A stretch of DNA of 39,420 nt from Lentibacillus populi (GTDB taxonomy: Bacteria; Bacillota; Bacilli; Bacillales; Amphibacillaceae), in contig BMJD01000041.1 of NCBI GenBank assembly GCA_014642895.1, positions 1-39,420 on the forward strand. The letters run 5' to 3'. Position 1 is the stretch's first letter. Every line of letters starts with the position of its first letter. The notes beneath the pieces were generated by a model that did no database searches, had not been told where the DNA came from, and was given only the letters and a program-made list of their open reading frames with translations. Shown piece by piece: positions 23,339-32,306 of this stretch. The translations under genes and the position numbers were made by a program.

Positions 23339-24718
23339 TTAACCGTGCTGTTGGATTGCTAGTTGCTTTTTCTCTTTAGCAAGTTTTTTTTGCAAGTAAA
23401 AGAGCCGTGCCAATAGACAAGCTGCACCGAAGCTCAAGCCAATAATGATTCCTACCCAGTATCCAAACGGTTCCAAAGGTGTATAGTTTGCAAGTAAAAA
23501 GCCACTTGGCAAGCCAACGCCCCAGTATGAAACCAATGAGATCACCAGGGTAAGATTGACGTCTTTGTAGCCGCGTAATGCCCCTTGGATCGGTGCTCCG
23601 AACGCATCTGCCAGCTGGTAGAAAATTGCATAATAAATAAAATGCTTTGTCAGTTCGATAACTTCCGGGTTATCATTGTACATTGCAGCAACCGTGTCAT
23701 TGAAAACATATAATACGAGACCAGCAAACACGGCAATAAATAATCCGCCGCTGATCCCGATATAACTGTACGTCTTTGCCTCTCCAAGCCGCCTGCCACC
23801 AGCCTCATACCCAACGGCGATTGTCAATGCCATACCGACACTGAGCGGGATCATGTATAATAGGGAAGCAAAATTCATCGCAGCCTGATGGGCAGCAATC
23901 GTATATGTGCTGTAGACACTCATCAGTAATGTTACTGCTGAAAAAATACTCGTTTCAAAAAAGATGGAAAAGCCAATAGGGATACCGATTTTTAATTGTT
24001 CCCACCATTCTTTTAACGATGGTTTCACCCAATTAGAAAAGATCTCATACATACGAAACGGTTTATTTTTATAGATAACACCAAAGGCAATTCCACAAAC
24101 CAGCCAGTAGGTAATCGATGTTGCAATACCAGCACCAACCCCGCCAAACGCCGGTACACCGAGCTTTCCGAAGATGAATATATAATTAAACAGGACATTT
24201 AATGGCAGGGAAGTCAAAATGATCAGCATTGAAACGCGGGTTTGCCCTAGTGCATCAATAAAACACCGTAATGTATTAAAAATAAATAATGGCACAATTC
24301 CTGTAACAAGGGAAACCAGATAAAACGTTGCAGTATGTCTGACTTCTGTTTCCAGATCCATAAGCTGTAAAATAGGATTAAGCAGTAAAGCTCCAGCCAA
24401 AGCAACTAACAGAGCTAACACAATTGCCAAGTAAATTCCTTGCTGTACTTTGTTCGGTACTTCATGCTCCGATTTTGCACCGGTTAACTGGGCAATAATC
24501 GGGGTTATCGCAAGCAGTATTCCATTGATTCCGGTGAAAACTGGCACCCAGAGACTGGATCCGATTGCAACACCGGCAAGATCCGCTGCACCTACCCGGC
24601 CGGACATGACGGTGTCAAAGAAGTTCATTAAATACAGACTGATCTGTGTGATCAAAATAGGCACTAATATGATGGTAAAAAGCTTCAATTTTTCTCTTAA
24701 TGTTGCTGTTTCATGCAT
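23339..24718 (-). CDS. MATE family efflux transporter (NorM-like)
   Basis: The 459-residue product has 12 predicted membrane segments in two homologous halves (about 12-230 and 240-445) and MATE signatures such as LYLMNFFDTVMSGRVGAADLAGV (about 27-49) and the GAPIQGALRGYKD stretch in the second half (NorM-type loop). It exports cationic drugs or metabolites in exchange for Na+ or H+. ATG at 24718 is chosen because AAGGAAGAGG lies just before it; two earlier in-frame ATGs (24748, 24769) have no ribosome site and would add a basic, unconserved leader. Divergent from the MurG-like gene with about 98 bases between starts. Confidence 0.9.
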   Translation of the reverse strand: MHETATLREKLKLFTIILVPILITQISLYLMNFFDTVMSGRVGAADLAGVAIGSSLWVPVFTGINGILLAITPIIAQLTGAKSEHEVPNKVQQGIYLAIVLALLVALAGALLLNPILQLMDLETEVRHTATFYLVSLVTGIVPLFIFNTLRCFIDALGQTRVSMLIILTSLPLNVLFNYIFIFGKLGVPAFGGVGAGIATSITYWLVCGIAFGVIYKNKPFRMYEIFSNWVKPSLKEWWEQLKIGIPIGFSIFFETSIFSAVTLLMSVYSTYTIAAHQAAMNFASLLYMIPLSVGMALTIAVGYEAGGRRLGEAKTYSYIGISGGLFIAVFAGLVLYVFNDTVAAMYNDNPEVIELTKHFIYYAIFYQLADAFGAPIQGALRGYKDVNLTLVISLVSYWGVGLPSGFLLANYTPLEPFGYWVGIIIGLSFGAACLLARLFYLQKKLAKEKKQLAIQQHG

Positions 24719-24816
24719 ATTCCTCTTCCTTTTTTGTTTATTTTCCATTAGGATAGAGATGGATTTCAATACAAATGCAATTATACCGTTTTATCGATAG
24801 AAAGGAAGTACATTTT

Positions 24817-25890
24817 ATGAAAAAGAAACGAATCCTTTTTACGGGTGGCGGAACGGCCGGACACGTGATTGTGAATCTGGCTTTAATTCCGGTATTTCAG
24901 GAAGAAGGATGGGAGATTGATTATATTGGCTCCAAAACTGGGATTGAACGTAAATTAGTCGAGCAAATGGAGAATGTAACCTATTATCCGATTTCAACCG
25001 GGAAACTGAGACGTTACATTTCCAAGGAAAATATCAAAGATCCATTTAAAGTGTTAAAAGGGACGATGCAGGCCTGGCGGATTATCGGAAAGCGTAAACC
25101 GTCCATTATCTTTTCAAAAGGTGGCTTTGTATCGGTCCCGGTCATCTTAGCGGCGAAATTGGGGAGGGTGCCGGCAATCATTCATGAATCGGATTTTACC
25201 CCGGGACTTGCGAACAAGCTCGCTTTTCCGTTTGCGAAAAAGATCCTGGCAACATTTCCGGAGACGATGAAATTTTTGCCAGAGCAAAAATCCGAATACG
25301 TTGGGGCGGTTATTCGGGACGAGTTGTTTCAAGGCAGCCGGGAAAAAGGACTGGAATTATGCGGATTCACCAGCAGCAGGCCGGTGCTGCTGATCATGGG
25401 CGGAAGCGGCGGCTCTGAGAAGATTAACAATACGGTCCGTGAAAGCCTTGATGAACTGTTACCGGTTTTTCAAATTGCCCACATTTGCGGAAATGGAAAA
25501 ATCGATAAAGCAATAAATCGGGAGGGGTACAAACAATTTGAATATGTAAATGAAACATTAAAGGATCTTTTCGCAGCCACTGATTTTGTATTATCACGGG
25601 CCGGTGCCAATGCAATTTTTGAATTTTTGGCGTTACAAAAACCGATGCTCCTCATTCCTTTGTCCAAGCAAGCAAGCAGAGGTGACCAGATCATTAATGC
25701 AAAATCGTTTATGGAGAAAAAATATGCACGGGTTATGGAAGAGGAAAAGCTTACATCAGATCATCTAGTACAAGAACTTTTCGGGTTAAAAGAACAAGCC
25801 CCGGTTATGATCGATTATATGAAAAAATATCAAAGTAAAAAGGCAAAAGAACGTGTAATTGAAATTATTAAGGAGATAGGAAAAAAATAG
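24817..25890 (+). CDS. murG: MurG-type UDP-GlcNAc:undecaprenyl-PP-MurNAc-pentapeptide GlcNAc transferase
   Basis: The 357-residue GT-28 enzyme has the N-terminal acceptor/membrane loop [16 protein letters not shown] (about 8-23, the glycine loop), [21 protein letters not shown] (about 124-144), the donor-site glycine loop [13 protein letters not shown] (about 193-205) and the UDP-GlcNAc signature [23 protein letters not shown] (about 259-281). It makes lipid II from lipid I on the inner membrane face. ATG at 24817 follows AAAGGAAG; an in-frame ATG at 24775 lacks a site. It is not among division/cell-wall genes here. The TAGHVIVN form resembles the stand-alone MurG of other Bacillaceae, so it may be a second copy. 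Confidence 0.88.
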   Translation: MKKKRILFTGGGTAGHVIVNLALIPVFQEEGWEIDYIGSKTGIERKLVEQMENVTYYPISTGKLRRYISKENIKDPFKVLKGTMQAWRIIGKRKPSIIFSKGGFVSVPVILAAKLGRVPAIIHESDFTPGLANKLAFPFAKKILATFPETMKFLPEQKSEYVGAVIRDELFQGSREKGLELCGFTSSRPVLLIMGGSGGSEKINNTVRESLDELLPVFQIAHICGNGKIDKAINREGYKQFEYVNETLKDLFAATDFVLSRAGANAIFEFLALQKPMLLIPLSKQASRGDQIINAKSFMEKKYARVMEEEKLTSDHLVQELFGLKEQAPVMIDYMKKYQSKKAKERVIEIIKEIGKK

Positions 25891-25898
25891 ATTGCCTC

Positions 25899-25985
25899 CG
25901 ATAGCAGGTTTAGACAGTATTTCACCAGTTTTGGACAGTAAATGTGCAAAAATAGCAAGTAAATTGTATAAGTTTGACAGTGAAC
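25899..25985 (-). repeat. Short degenerate array of about four 21-bp units, same family as 10846-11095
   Basis: Read on the minus strand, units begin TTCACTGTC, TTTACTTGC, TTTACTGTC and AATACTGTC at 21-22-base steps, the same TTTACTGTC start and step as the array after the ABC-class ATPase gene. It directly follows the murG stop. No coding potential beyond the repeat. Confidence 0.55.
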
Positions 25986-26015
25986 AAATTGGCCTTGTCC
26001 TGTTTATTTTAATAA

Positions 26016-26085
26016 TTGGGGACAACGCAAGATATCTGTCCCCAAATATAGAAAGGAAATCGGCACATAAGCCGATTTCCTTTCT
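26016..26085. terminator. Two stacked hairpins between convergent murG and the MMPL exporter
   Basis: TTGGGGACA/TGTCCCCAA (26016-26024 with 26037-26045) is followed by a perfect 15-bp stem AGAAAGGAAATCGGC/GCCGATTTCCTTTCT (26050-26064 with 26071-26085). The second ends one base before the MMPL stop codon. Neither has a long T tract, but the 15-bp stem probably terminates both converging transcripts. The first, with its GGGGACA ends, may be a repeat remnant. Confidence 0.65.
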
Positions 26086-26086
26086 A

Positions 26087-29000
26087 TTACTCTTTATTGT
26101 ACTTAAATGGCCACCAGTTTACTTTGCCAAAGATTCGTACCATAACTGGAATAAATAATGGTAACATTACAAAGGCATACAGGAATAATCCTGTCAGTAC
26201 AACCGTTGCAATTTGCAAGATTGACAACACACCAGATGGGAGCATTGCTCCAAAGGTTCCACCTAAAATAATGGCAGCTGATATAATGACTGTTCCCATG
26301 TTTTTCATGGCTGATAGTAATGCTTCTTTAATATTGCCGTTTTTATATTCATTGAATCGATCCATCACGAAAATACTGTAATCGATACCCAGTGCCATCA
26401 GCATCACAAAGGAAAAGAACGGAATAGCCCATGTCAGGCCGTCATATCCGAGCAGCTGGTTAAATACTAATTCGGCAACTCCCATAGAGGTAAAGTAGGT
26501 CAAGATTAATGAACCAATCAAATACAGCGGCATTATTAGTGATCGTAACAGGAGGACCAATATGATAAAGATTCCTGCGATCATAAGAAATACGGTACGA
26601 GAATAGTCAGCATCCGAAATATTTTGTAAATCATTATTCGTACTGCTAACCCCGCCGAGTTTTGGATCACTCCCTGCTAAGACAGTGTCCTCTTTTGTGT
26701 TATTCACCGTATCCTTGATTTTATCCACCATATTAATAGCCTTTGTTGAATAAGGGTTGTGTGATAAGACAACATCAAATTTGACGATTGTTTTATCGTC
26801 CGATAGATAGGCTTTTGTTCCTTCGATAAAGTCTTCGTTTTCCAGTGCCTCTTCTGGAATAATGACAATTGGTTTACTTGAATCTGCATCGAATTCACTA
26901 AGGTGATCCTGTACCTTGGATAATCCGTCATTGATCTTTTTCAAGCCATTCGAACTATCCCCTAGTCCGCCGGTAAGCTCATCCAATTGCCCCTGCATAT
27001 CGCTGAAGGCTGTTTTTAATTCTTCCTGGCCTCCGTAGATTTGCGACAATCCATCCTGCAGGCTCGGAATATTGTTGACTACTTGACCTTGGCCATCTGC
27101 TGCCTGATTTAATCCGGATTGCAACTGATCAATTCCTGAAATTAATTCACCAATCCCTGCAGCTAGTTTTTCCTGGCCAGCGATGGAGTCAGCGAAACCT
27201 TGGTTTAACTTGCTAAATTGAGCATTAACTTCTTGTAATCCTGTTTGCGCACCCTGTACATCTTTTATTTTGTTTTGTAATTGCTCAATTCCCTTTATCG
27301 CGCCCTCAGTATACTGAATAGCAGTACCTAGTTGTATTTGCTGTTCTTGATTAAGTTCAGGATTGGAATTTTGTAAAGTCTTTAACTGATCTAATGAACC
27401 TTGCATAGCACCTTTTAATTCATCAATTCCCTGAGCGTCAAATTCGCCGCCGCCAACACTTTTTAACCCATCAGCAATGGCCTGATAACCTTGTAATAAT
27501 TGCCTATTGCCAGCTATTGTCTGATCGAGATTATCCTTAATGGTTTGCAGGTTGGTTTTAATTTCCCCTGCTCCTTGAGAACCAGATTCAATCCCTTGCT
27601 GAATTTGTGATAAGGCATCTTTCATGTCGCCAACGCCATTGTTAGCTTCCTGTGTGCCTTGCATCAATTGGTCAACGCCATTTTGTGCATCCTTTAATTG
27701 TGGTCCAGACTTTTTCAATTCTGAGGCTGCTTCCTGCAAACCTGCCTGAATTTTTGTGATCCCCTCTGTACTTTGATCAACTCCGTCAGCCAGCATACCA
27801 GTTTGTTTATTGGCTTTAAAATCCTCAATGACATCACCAGCGGGTCTTGTCGCACTGCGAACCTGTTCAACACCGTCCATTTGGGCAAGTTCTTGTGACA
27901 TGTCTTCGATTGCTTGGTAATCTTCTACAGAATCGACTGGCTTATCCGTCTTAAATACAACACTAGTCGGCATCGTTTGCCCTGGGCCAAAGCTATCGGC
28001 AATCCAGTTAAATCCTTTCACAGATCCGTAGTCATCACCAATTTCTTCAAGCGAGTTGTACGATTTGTCGCCATCGAACGTTAATAAAAATGGCAGGGTT
28101 ATGACGGCAACGATAACTAATGCTACTACCGGCCTGCCCCAAGCGAATTTTCCGGCTGTCCCCCAAATCCGGCTTTCCTTATGGGCAACATTTTTATCAA
28201 ATGGCCAGAACAGTTTCTTACCCAGTACAACTAGGAAAAATGGTACTAATGTAGCTAAGGCAATAAGTACAACCGCAACACCAACTGCAACGGCAACTGC
28301 CGATTGATAGAGAGAAAATGTGGATAGCCCGATGGTTGAGAAACCAATTAATACTGCTAATCCAGCAAAGAAAATCGTTTTTCCACCTGATTTATAAGTA
28401 GTTGCAACAGCATCTTTGATGGAATCATGCTGGGCGATTTCTTCCTTAAAACGACTGATTAGTAAGATACAATAGTCGGTTCCAATCCCGAACATCACCG
28501 CAACCATGAAAATTTGTGTAAACGTTGAAAGCGGAAAACCAGCCGTATCCGCCAAGATCGAGACAATGCCTTGGGCGGCCAGGTAGCTAATTCCGACAGT
28601 CAATAATGGAATAAACGGTGCGACAAATGATTTGAACACGACAAACAGGATGATCAAAATTAACCCGACTGTAATAAATTCTGTCTTTTTCAGGCCTTCC
28701 TCCGAGTTGTCAAGAATGTCCTGCTGTATCATTTGTTCACCTGTTAGGTAGTGTTCGACATTGATATCATCAACCGTATCATAGATGTTATCGCGAGCCT
28801 TATTTACTTCCTGATCTTTTAATGAAACCTGAAATGGAACCATAATCGTTTTCCCGTCTTCTGCCACAGTCTGATCGGCGATTGCCGGATCTTCCCTGAA
28901 ATCCAGAATATCGGAAATCTGCAGGTTATCCTGATTTTTTTTCAGCTCATCGATAGCTTGTGCGATTTCTTCCTTTTTTGCTTTATCCAGCCCGTCATTA

Positions 29001-29221
29001 TCATGAAAAACAAGTACACTGCTTGCTGAACTGTTATCTTCATCGGCTGACATATCTTCTATTAATGCTTGTGCCTCCTGTGATGTATATCCTTCAGGAA
29101 CAGTTATTTGGCCTTTTTCCTGTACAAGCTCCTGAAGATTTGGTGCAAAGATAAATAATGAAACTGCCACCGCAACCCATAGGATAGCGATGGGCCAGCG
29201 GAATTTGATAATATGTTTCAT
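26087..29221 (-). CDS. MMPL/RND-type membrane exporter (YdgH-like) with a long coiled-coil extracellular domain
   Basis: The 1044-residue product has the MMPL duplicated plan: helix 1 (about 8-28), an extracellular domain, five helices (about 178-375) with the GIGTDYCILLISRFKEE motif after TM4, then a second extracellular region and helices (about 880-1035) with ALGIDYSIFVMDRFNEY. The second extracellular part (about 470-770) is an unusually long Gln/Gly-rich coiled coil with many LQ-type heptads (for example GIDQLQSGLNQAADGQ), which makes this longer than B. subtilis YdgH (about 885). Proton-driven export of lipids or amphiphiles is the family role; the cargo is unknown. It is preceded 13 bases upstream by a MarR gene in the same operon, matching ydgG-ydgH. 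Confidence 0.92.
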   Translation of the reverse strand: MKHIIKFRWPIAILWVAVAVSLFIFAPNLQELVQEKGQITVPEGYTSQEAQALIEDMSADEDNSSASSVLVFHDNDGLDKAKKEEIAQAIDELKKNQDNLQISDILDFREDPAIADQTVAEDGKTIMVPFQVSLKDQEVNKARDNIYDTVDDINVEHYLTGEQMIQQDILDNSEEGLKKTEFITVGLILIILFVVFKSFVAPFIPLLTVGISYLAAQGIVSILADTAGFPLSTFTQIFMVAVMFGIGTDYCILLISRFKEEIAQHDSIKDAVATTYKSGGKTIFFAGLAVLIGFSTIGLSTFSLYQSAVAVAVGVAVVLIALATLVPFFLVVLGKKLFWPFDKNVAHKESRIWGTAGKFAWGRPVVALVIVAVITLPFLLTFDGDKSYNSLEEIGDDYGSVKGFNWIADSFGPGQTMPTSVVFKTDKPVDSVEDYQAIEDMSQELAQMDGVEQVRSATRPAGDVIEDFKANKQTGMLADGVDQSTEGITKIQAGLQEAASELKKSGPQLKDAQNGVDQLMQGTQEANNGVGDMKDALSQIQQGIESGSQGAGEIKTNLQTIKDNLDQTIAGNRQLLQGYQAIADGLKSVGGGEFDAQGIDELKGAMQGSLDQLKTLQNSNPELNQEQQIQLGTAIQYTEGAIKGIEQLQNKIKDVQGAQTGLQEVNAQFSKLNQGFADSIAGQEKLAAGIGELISGIDQLQSGLNQAADGQGQVVNNIPSLQDGLSQIYGGQEELKTAFSDMQGQLDELTGGLGDSSNGLKKINDGLSKVQDHLSEFDADSSKPIVIIPEEALENEDFIEGTKAYLSDDKTIVKFDVVLSHNPYSTKAINMVDKIKDTVNNTKEDTVLAGSDPKLGGVSSTNNDLQNISDADYSRTVFLMIAGIFIILVLLLRSLIMPLYLIGSLILTYFTSMGVAELVFNQLLGYDGLTWAIPFFSFVMLMALGIDYSIFVMDRFNEYKNGNIKEALLSAMKNMGTVIISAAIILGGTFGAMLPSGVLSILQIATVVLTGLFLYAFVMLPLFIPVMVRIFGKVNWWPFKYNKE

Positions 29222-29234
29222 AATAGTCCCCTTT

Positions 29235-29675
29235 CTATCGGTTTTCCTTCATTACTTCTGCTAATTTTTCCAGGGAGCAGATAAAGGTCTGAATTTCTTC
29301 ATCATTAAAGTGTGCAAGCTGTTTGCCAATTTCAGCGTACAGCTCCTTTTCCGTGAAGTTTACCAGTTCTATCCCTTTGGCTGTAACATATAAGTAGACA
29401 TTACGCCGATCCTTATCGTCACGCTCCCGTTCGATTAATCCCTTATCAAATAAACGGTTTATTTGTGCCGTTACAGCACTTTTACCAATACCAAATGCAT
29501 GGGCAATTTCCGTTGATGTAGCGTTTTCGTGATTTCGAATATAGTGCAGTGTCGAAAATTGGTCTGTTGTAATATCGGAGTGAATTCTTTCTTTCAATAT
29601 TCCATTCACACCCCGGTAAATGGTGTTCATTGCTTCTTGATAGCGGTCAATCAATTCTTTTAATTCCATAATCAT
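29235..29675 (-). CDS. MarR family transcription regulator (YdgG-like), likely repressor of its own operon
   Basis: The 146-residue product has a MarR winged helix (about 35-105): helix-turn-helix STEIAHAFGIGKSAVTAQINRLFDKGLI and wing ERERDDKDRRNVYLYVTAKG with the conserved D-x-R-D/R segment. N- and C-terminal helices form the dimer. Genetic linkage to the MMPL exporter implies ligand-induced derepression of export. The ribosome site TAGGAGG is unusually far from ATG 29675 (14 bases, all A/T); the in-frame ATG at 29669 is further still, so 29675 is kept. The palindrome at 29720-29742 is the probable binding site. Confidence 0.9.
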   Translation of the reverse strand: MIMELKELIDRYQEAMNTIYRGVNGILKERIHSDITTDQFSTLHYIRNHENATSTEIAHAFGIGKSAVTAQINRLFDKGLIERERDDKDRRNVYLYVTAKGIELVNFTEKELYAEIGKQLAHFNDEEIQTFICSLEKLAEVMKENR

Positions 29676-29703
29676 AATAAAAAAATAAACCTCCTAAGGA
29701 CAA

Positions 29704-29742
29704 GATAGTTCAATAAGTGAATAGTTCATATGTAGAACTATT
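29704..29742 (-). promoter_or_regulatory. MarR operator: AATAGTTC-N7-GAACTATT plus an extra half site
   Basis: Perfect 8-bp arms (29720-29727 and 29735-29742) separated by 7 bases lie about 45-65 bases upstream of the marR start. A further GATAGTTC (29704-29711) repeats the half site. The palindrome centre has ATATG and overlaps the likely promoter. MarR proteins bind palindromes of this size. Confidence 0.6.
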
Positions 29743-29759
29743 AAATAATAACAATTTTA

Positions 29760-30292
29760 ACGGGATTAAGCAAGAAAATTTTACTCCTTTCACAAAGAAA
29801 TCATATTTCAGGTTTAAGGATTATTGGGATTGGGAAAAGAGGTGTAAACGGATAGGTATAGGTCGTGAGAAAGTAACAGCGGGGGATTGATAGGTAATTG
29901 GTTTCCTGACCAAATGTCGGAAAAATGGAGTTATACAGAGTATTTGATATGATATAGCTAATAGACTATGTTAATGTCGGCTGATCTCGTTTAATCAGCA
30001 ATAATCTCATATTTTAGCTTGTTAGCACATTTGAGTGTCTAAACTATTTACGATACCATTAATAGTGTTGTTCAGGTTAATCCTTTTTCACTGGAAAGTT
30101 TATTTGATTTATTAACCTCAAAAATTACTTGGCATTGCACCCTCTACTGCCTGCGAAAAGCTTTTCAATTTTGTTAACGATAAATAGTCAGTTAATCCAG
30201 TGACTAATGGCATCATTAATTTTTTCATTATTGGCAATAGTGCAGAAAACAGGCGGTACCTAAATTTGAATCAACAAGAAAGGGGAAAAGAA
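29760..30292. other. Long intergenic region upstream of the osmoprotectant operon with two inverted repeats
   Basis: Over 500 bases contain no convincing gene. Two inverted repeats stand out: AGGTTAAT/ATTAACCT (30074-30081 with 30111-30118) and TAGTCA/TGACTA (30185-30190 with 30201-30206). They lie 90-220 bases before the start of the binding-protein gene and are candidate regulator sites, since such operons are controlled by osmolarity and sometimes by GbsR/OpuAR-type repressors. I cannot define a -35/-10 pair with confidence. Confidence 0.4.
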
Positions 30293-31285
30293 ATGAAGAA
30301 ATTCGTATTGTTACTATCCACTGCAATATTGGTAGTGCTTTCTGCCTGCAGTGGTTCAAAGGCTGATGGAGATATAGATAAAATCGTACTGGCAGATGCC
30401 GGCTGGGATAGTATTCGTGTTCATAACAGTATAGCCCAAACAATCATTGAGGAGGGCTATGGAATTGATACCGAAGTGACATCCGGCTCGACAGCAGCCA
30501 CTTTTCAAGGGTTAACGGAAGGGGATATTGACGTTTACATGGAAGTGTGGACCGACAATATTAAAGAAATTTATAATAAAGCACTTGATAAAGAAGAGAT
30601 TGAAAAAGTATCGGTTAACTTTGACGATAATGTGCAAGGATTATACGTCCCAACCTACGTCATTGAAGGTGACAAGGAAAAAGGGATTGAACCAATGGCA
30701 CCGGACTTAAAAACCGTGGAGGATTTAAAAAAGTATCCGGAATTATTTGCCGATCCGGCAGAACCTGACAAAGGCCGCTTAATTAATGCGCCGAGTGGCT
30801 GGGCAGTTGAACAGGCTATTACGGAGAAAATGGATGCTTATGGATTGAATGATACATTTGTCAACTTTAAGCCGGGATCAGATGCGGCAATCGTATCCTC
30901 TTTAACGGATGCCATTAATTCAGGAAAAGCATGGGTAGGATATTATTGGTCGCCTACTGCGGTTACGGCAAAATACGATTTAACCTTGCTGGAAGAACCG
31001 GAATACGATAAAGAAGTGTTTGAAGAAACAAAAGCTACCGCATTTCCGCCGAATGATGTGGTTGTAGCGGTAAACAAAGATTTACCTGAGGCGGCACCTG
31101 AAGTTGTTGACTTTCTAAGCAATTATGAAACGAGCAGTGCATTAACGGAAGAGGCACTTAAATACATGGATGAAAATGACGCATCCCCGGAAGAAGCAGC
31201 AATGTGGTGGATGGAACAGCATGAGGATATATGGACCAGCTGGGTTTCAGAAGATATCGCCAAGAAAGTAAAAGAATCTATGTAA
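30293..31285 (+). CDS. Glycine betaine/quaternary-amine ABC transporter substrate-binding lipoprotein (OpuAC-type)
   Basis: The 330-residue product is a lipoprotein: the signal peptide ends in VLSAC with lipidated Cys19, followed by a Gly/Ser linker. The mature part is the OpuAC-type binding fold (PF04069) with DAGWDSIRVHNSIAQTIIEEGYG (about 36-58), DVYMEVWTDN (about 81-90), PSGWAVEQAI (about 164-173) and AWVGYYWSPTAV (about 214-225); several tryptophans could form the aromatic cage for the trimethylammonium group. The start at 30293 follows AAAGGGGA and immediately gives a signal peptide; the upstream in-frame ATG at 30200 would add 31 unrelated residues. First gene of a three-gene osmoprotectant uptake operon. 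Confidence 0.9.
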   Translation: MKKFVLLLSTAILVVLSACSGSKADGDIDKIVLADAGWDSIRVHNSIAQTIIEEGYGIDTEVTSGSTAATFQGLTEGDIDVYMEVWTDNIKEIYNKALDKEEIEKVSVNFDDNVQGLYVPTYVIEGDKEKGIEPMAPDLKTVEDLKKYPELFADPAEPDKGRLINAPSGWAVEQAITEKMDAYGLNDTFVNFKPGSDAAIVSSLTDAINSGKAWVGYYWSPTAVTAKYDLTLLEEPEYDKEVFEETKATAFPPNDVVVAVNKDLPEAAPEVVDFLSNYETSSALTEEALKYMDENDASPEEAAMWWMEQHEDIWTSWVSEDIAKKVKESM

Positions 31286-31288
31286 ACT

Positions 31289-31310
31289 CAAAAGCGGAAG
31301 TGCCCGTTCA
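31289..31310 (+). repeat. Left-end fragment of the modular hairpin element
   Basis: AAAAGCGGAAGTGCCCGTT at 31290-31308 matches the left end of the 33754 copy (AAAAGCGGAAGCGCCCGTT) at 18 of 19 bases. No right end follows. Confidence 0.5.
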
Positions 31311-31363
31311 GGGAAGTTAGAAGTTAATTCATCCAAGTAATTACTAGTTTAAAAAGCACGATG

Positions 31364-31398
31364 AAAAGCAGCCGGTCTTAGGGGCTTGGCTGCTTTTC
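31364..31398 (+). terminator. Terminator or attenuator inside the osmoprotectant operon
   Basis: A perfect 10-bp stem AAAAGCAGCC/GGCTGCTTTT (31364-31373 with 31388-31397) has a 14-base loop and ends in TTTT. It lies between the binding-protein and permease genes and would lower downstream expression relative to the binding protein, a common stoichiometry device in ABC operons. Confidence 0.7.
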
Positions 31399-31445
31399 CA
31401 ATTAATCTAAAGTGAGGTGAAAGGGCTGTTTATTACAGTCTGCTG

Positions 31446-32306
31446 ATGGGAAGTTTTCCGGATATTACAACAAACCTAGGGGATTATGTTGAAAAAATAG
31501 TTGATATTTTGGATACGTCGTTAAGCAGTGTTTTTGATTTTATTTATATTGTCTCGTCCCAATTCATTAATGGGATTGAAACGTTTTTACTTTGGCTGCC
31601 ATGGTGGGCGTTCATTGCCTTTATTATATTAATCGGATGGTATTTTAAGTCATTATTTGCCGGTGTGTTATACGGTGTGTTTGTATTTTTAATTGGCTCA
31701 TTTGGATTATGGGAAGATATGATGACAACGATCGCGATCGTGATGACAGCAGTTATTATTTCACTCGTACTGGGCGTCCCGCTTGGTGTTTGGATGGCAT
31801 TTAGTAAAGGCTTTTCCACAGTAATGCGGCCCTTTTTGGACGCGATGCAGACAATGCCGAGCTTCGTTTATTTAATTCCCGCTATCTTCTTCTTCGGACT
31901 CGGAAATATTTCAGCAATTTTTGCAACATTAATTTATGCATTGCCACCTGTTATCCGTTTAACAGAGCTTGCTATCCGTGGTGTTGATAAAGAAGTGATT
32001 GAATCGGCACAATCGTTCGGCTCGTCAAAATGGCAAATGCTTAGGAAAATTCAATTACCGCAAGCACTGCCAACAATTATGGCAGGGGTAAACCAGACAA
32101 CGATGATGGCGCTTGCGATGGTTGTCATCGCATCAATGGTTGGTGCCCAAGGGTTGGGAGAGCAAGTTTTGGTTTCTATCAACCGGATTGATATTTCACT
32201 AGGATTTGAGGCAGGTATCAGTATTGTATTTTTAGCAATTATTATCGATCGTGTTTCAAGCGGTATTGCGGATAAACTCCAAAAGCATAGGAGGGTGAGT
32301 GAATGA
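31446..32306 (+). CDS. Glycine betaine/quaternary-amine ABC transporter permease (OpuAB/ProW-type)
   Basis: The 286-residue product has an N-terminal extension with two helices (about 45-90) and a BPD-type permease domain (about 90-275). The EAA loop is ELAIRGVDKEVIESAQSFGSSKWQMLRKIQLPQALPTIMAG, the ATPase contact, and MQTMPSFVYLIPAIFFFGLGN is typical of ProW/OpuAB. No other start is better than ATG 31446, although the nearest Shine-Dalgarno (GAGGTGAAAGGG, 31414-31425) is 20 bases away; a small CTGT-TTATT-ACAG hairpin (31426-31438) between them would bring it close. The stop overlaps the ATPase start by 4 bases (ATGA), so the two are translationally coupled. Confidence 0.92.
   Translation: MGSFPDITTNLGDYVEKIVDILDTSLSSVFDFIYIVSSQFINGIETFLLWLPWWAFIAFIILIGWYFKSLFAGVLYGVFVFLIGSFGLWEDMMTTIAIVMTAVIISLVLGVPLGVWMAFSKGFSTVMRPFLDAMQTMPSFVYLIPAIFFFGLGNISAIFATLIYALPPVIRLTELAIRGVDKEVIESAQSFGSSKWQMLRKIQLPQALPTIMAGVNQTTMMALAMVVIASMVGAQGLGEQVLVSINRIDISLGFEAGISIVFLAIIIDRVSSGIADKLQKHRRVSE

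Noticed and set aside
30200-30292. Upstream start for the betaine-binding lipoprotein (ATG 30200)
   Set aside because: It would bury the lipoprotein signal peptide behind 31 residues; the ATG at 30293 has a good ribosome site and a lipobox at the right distance.
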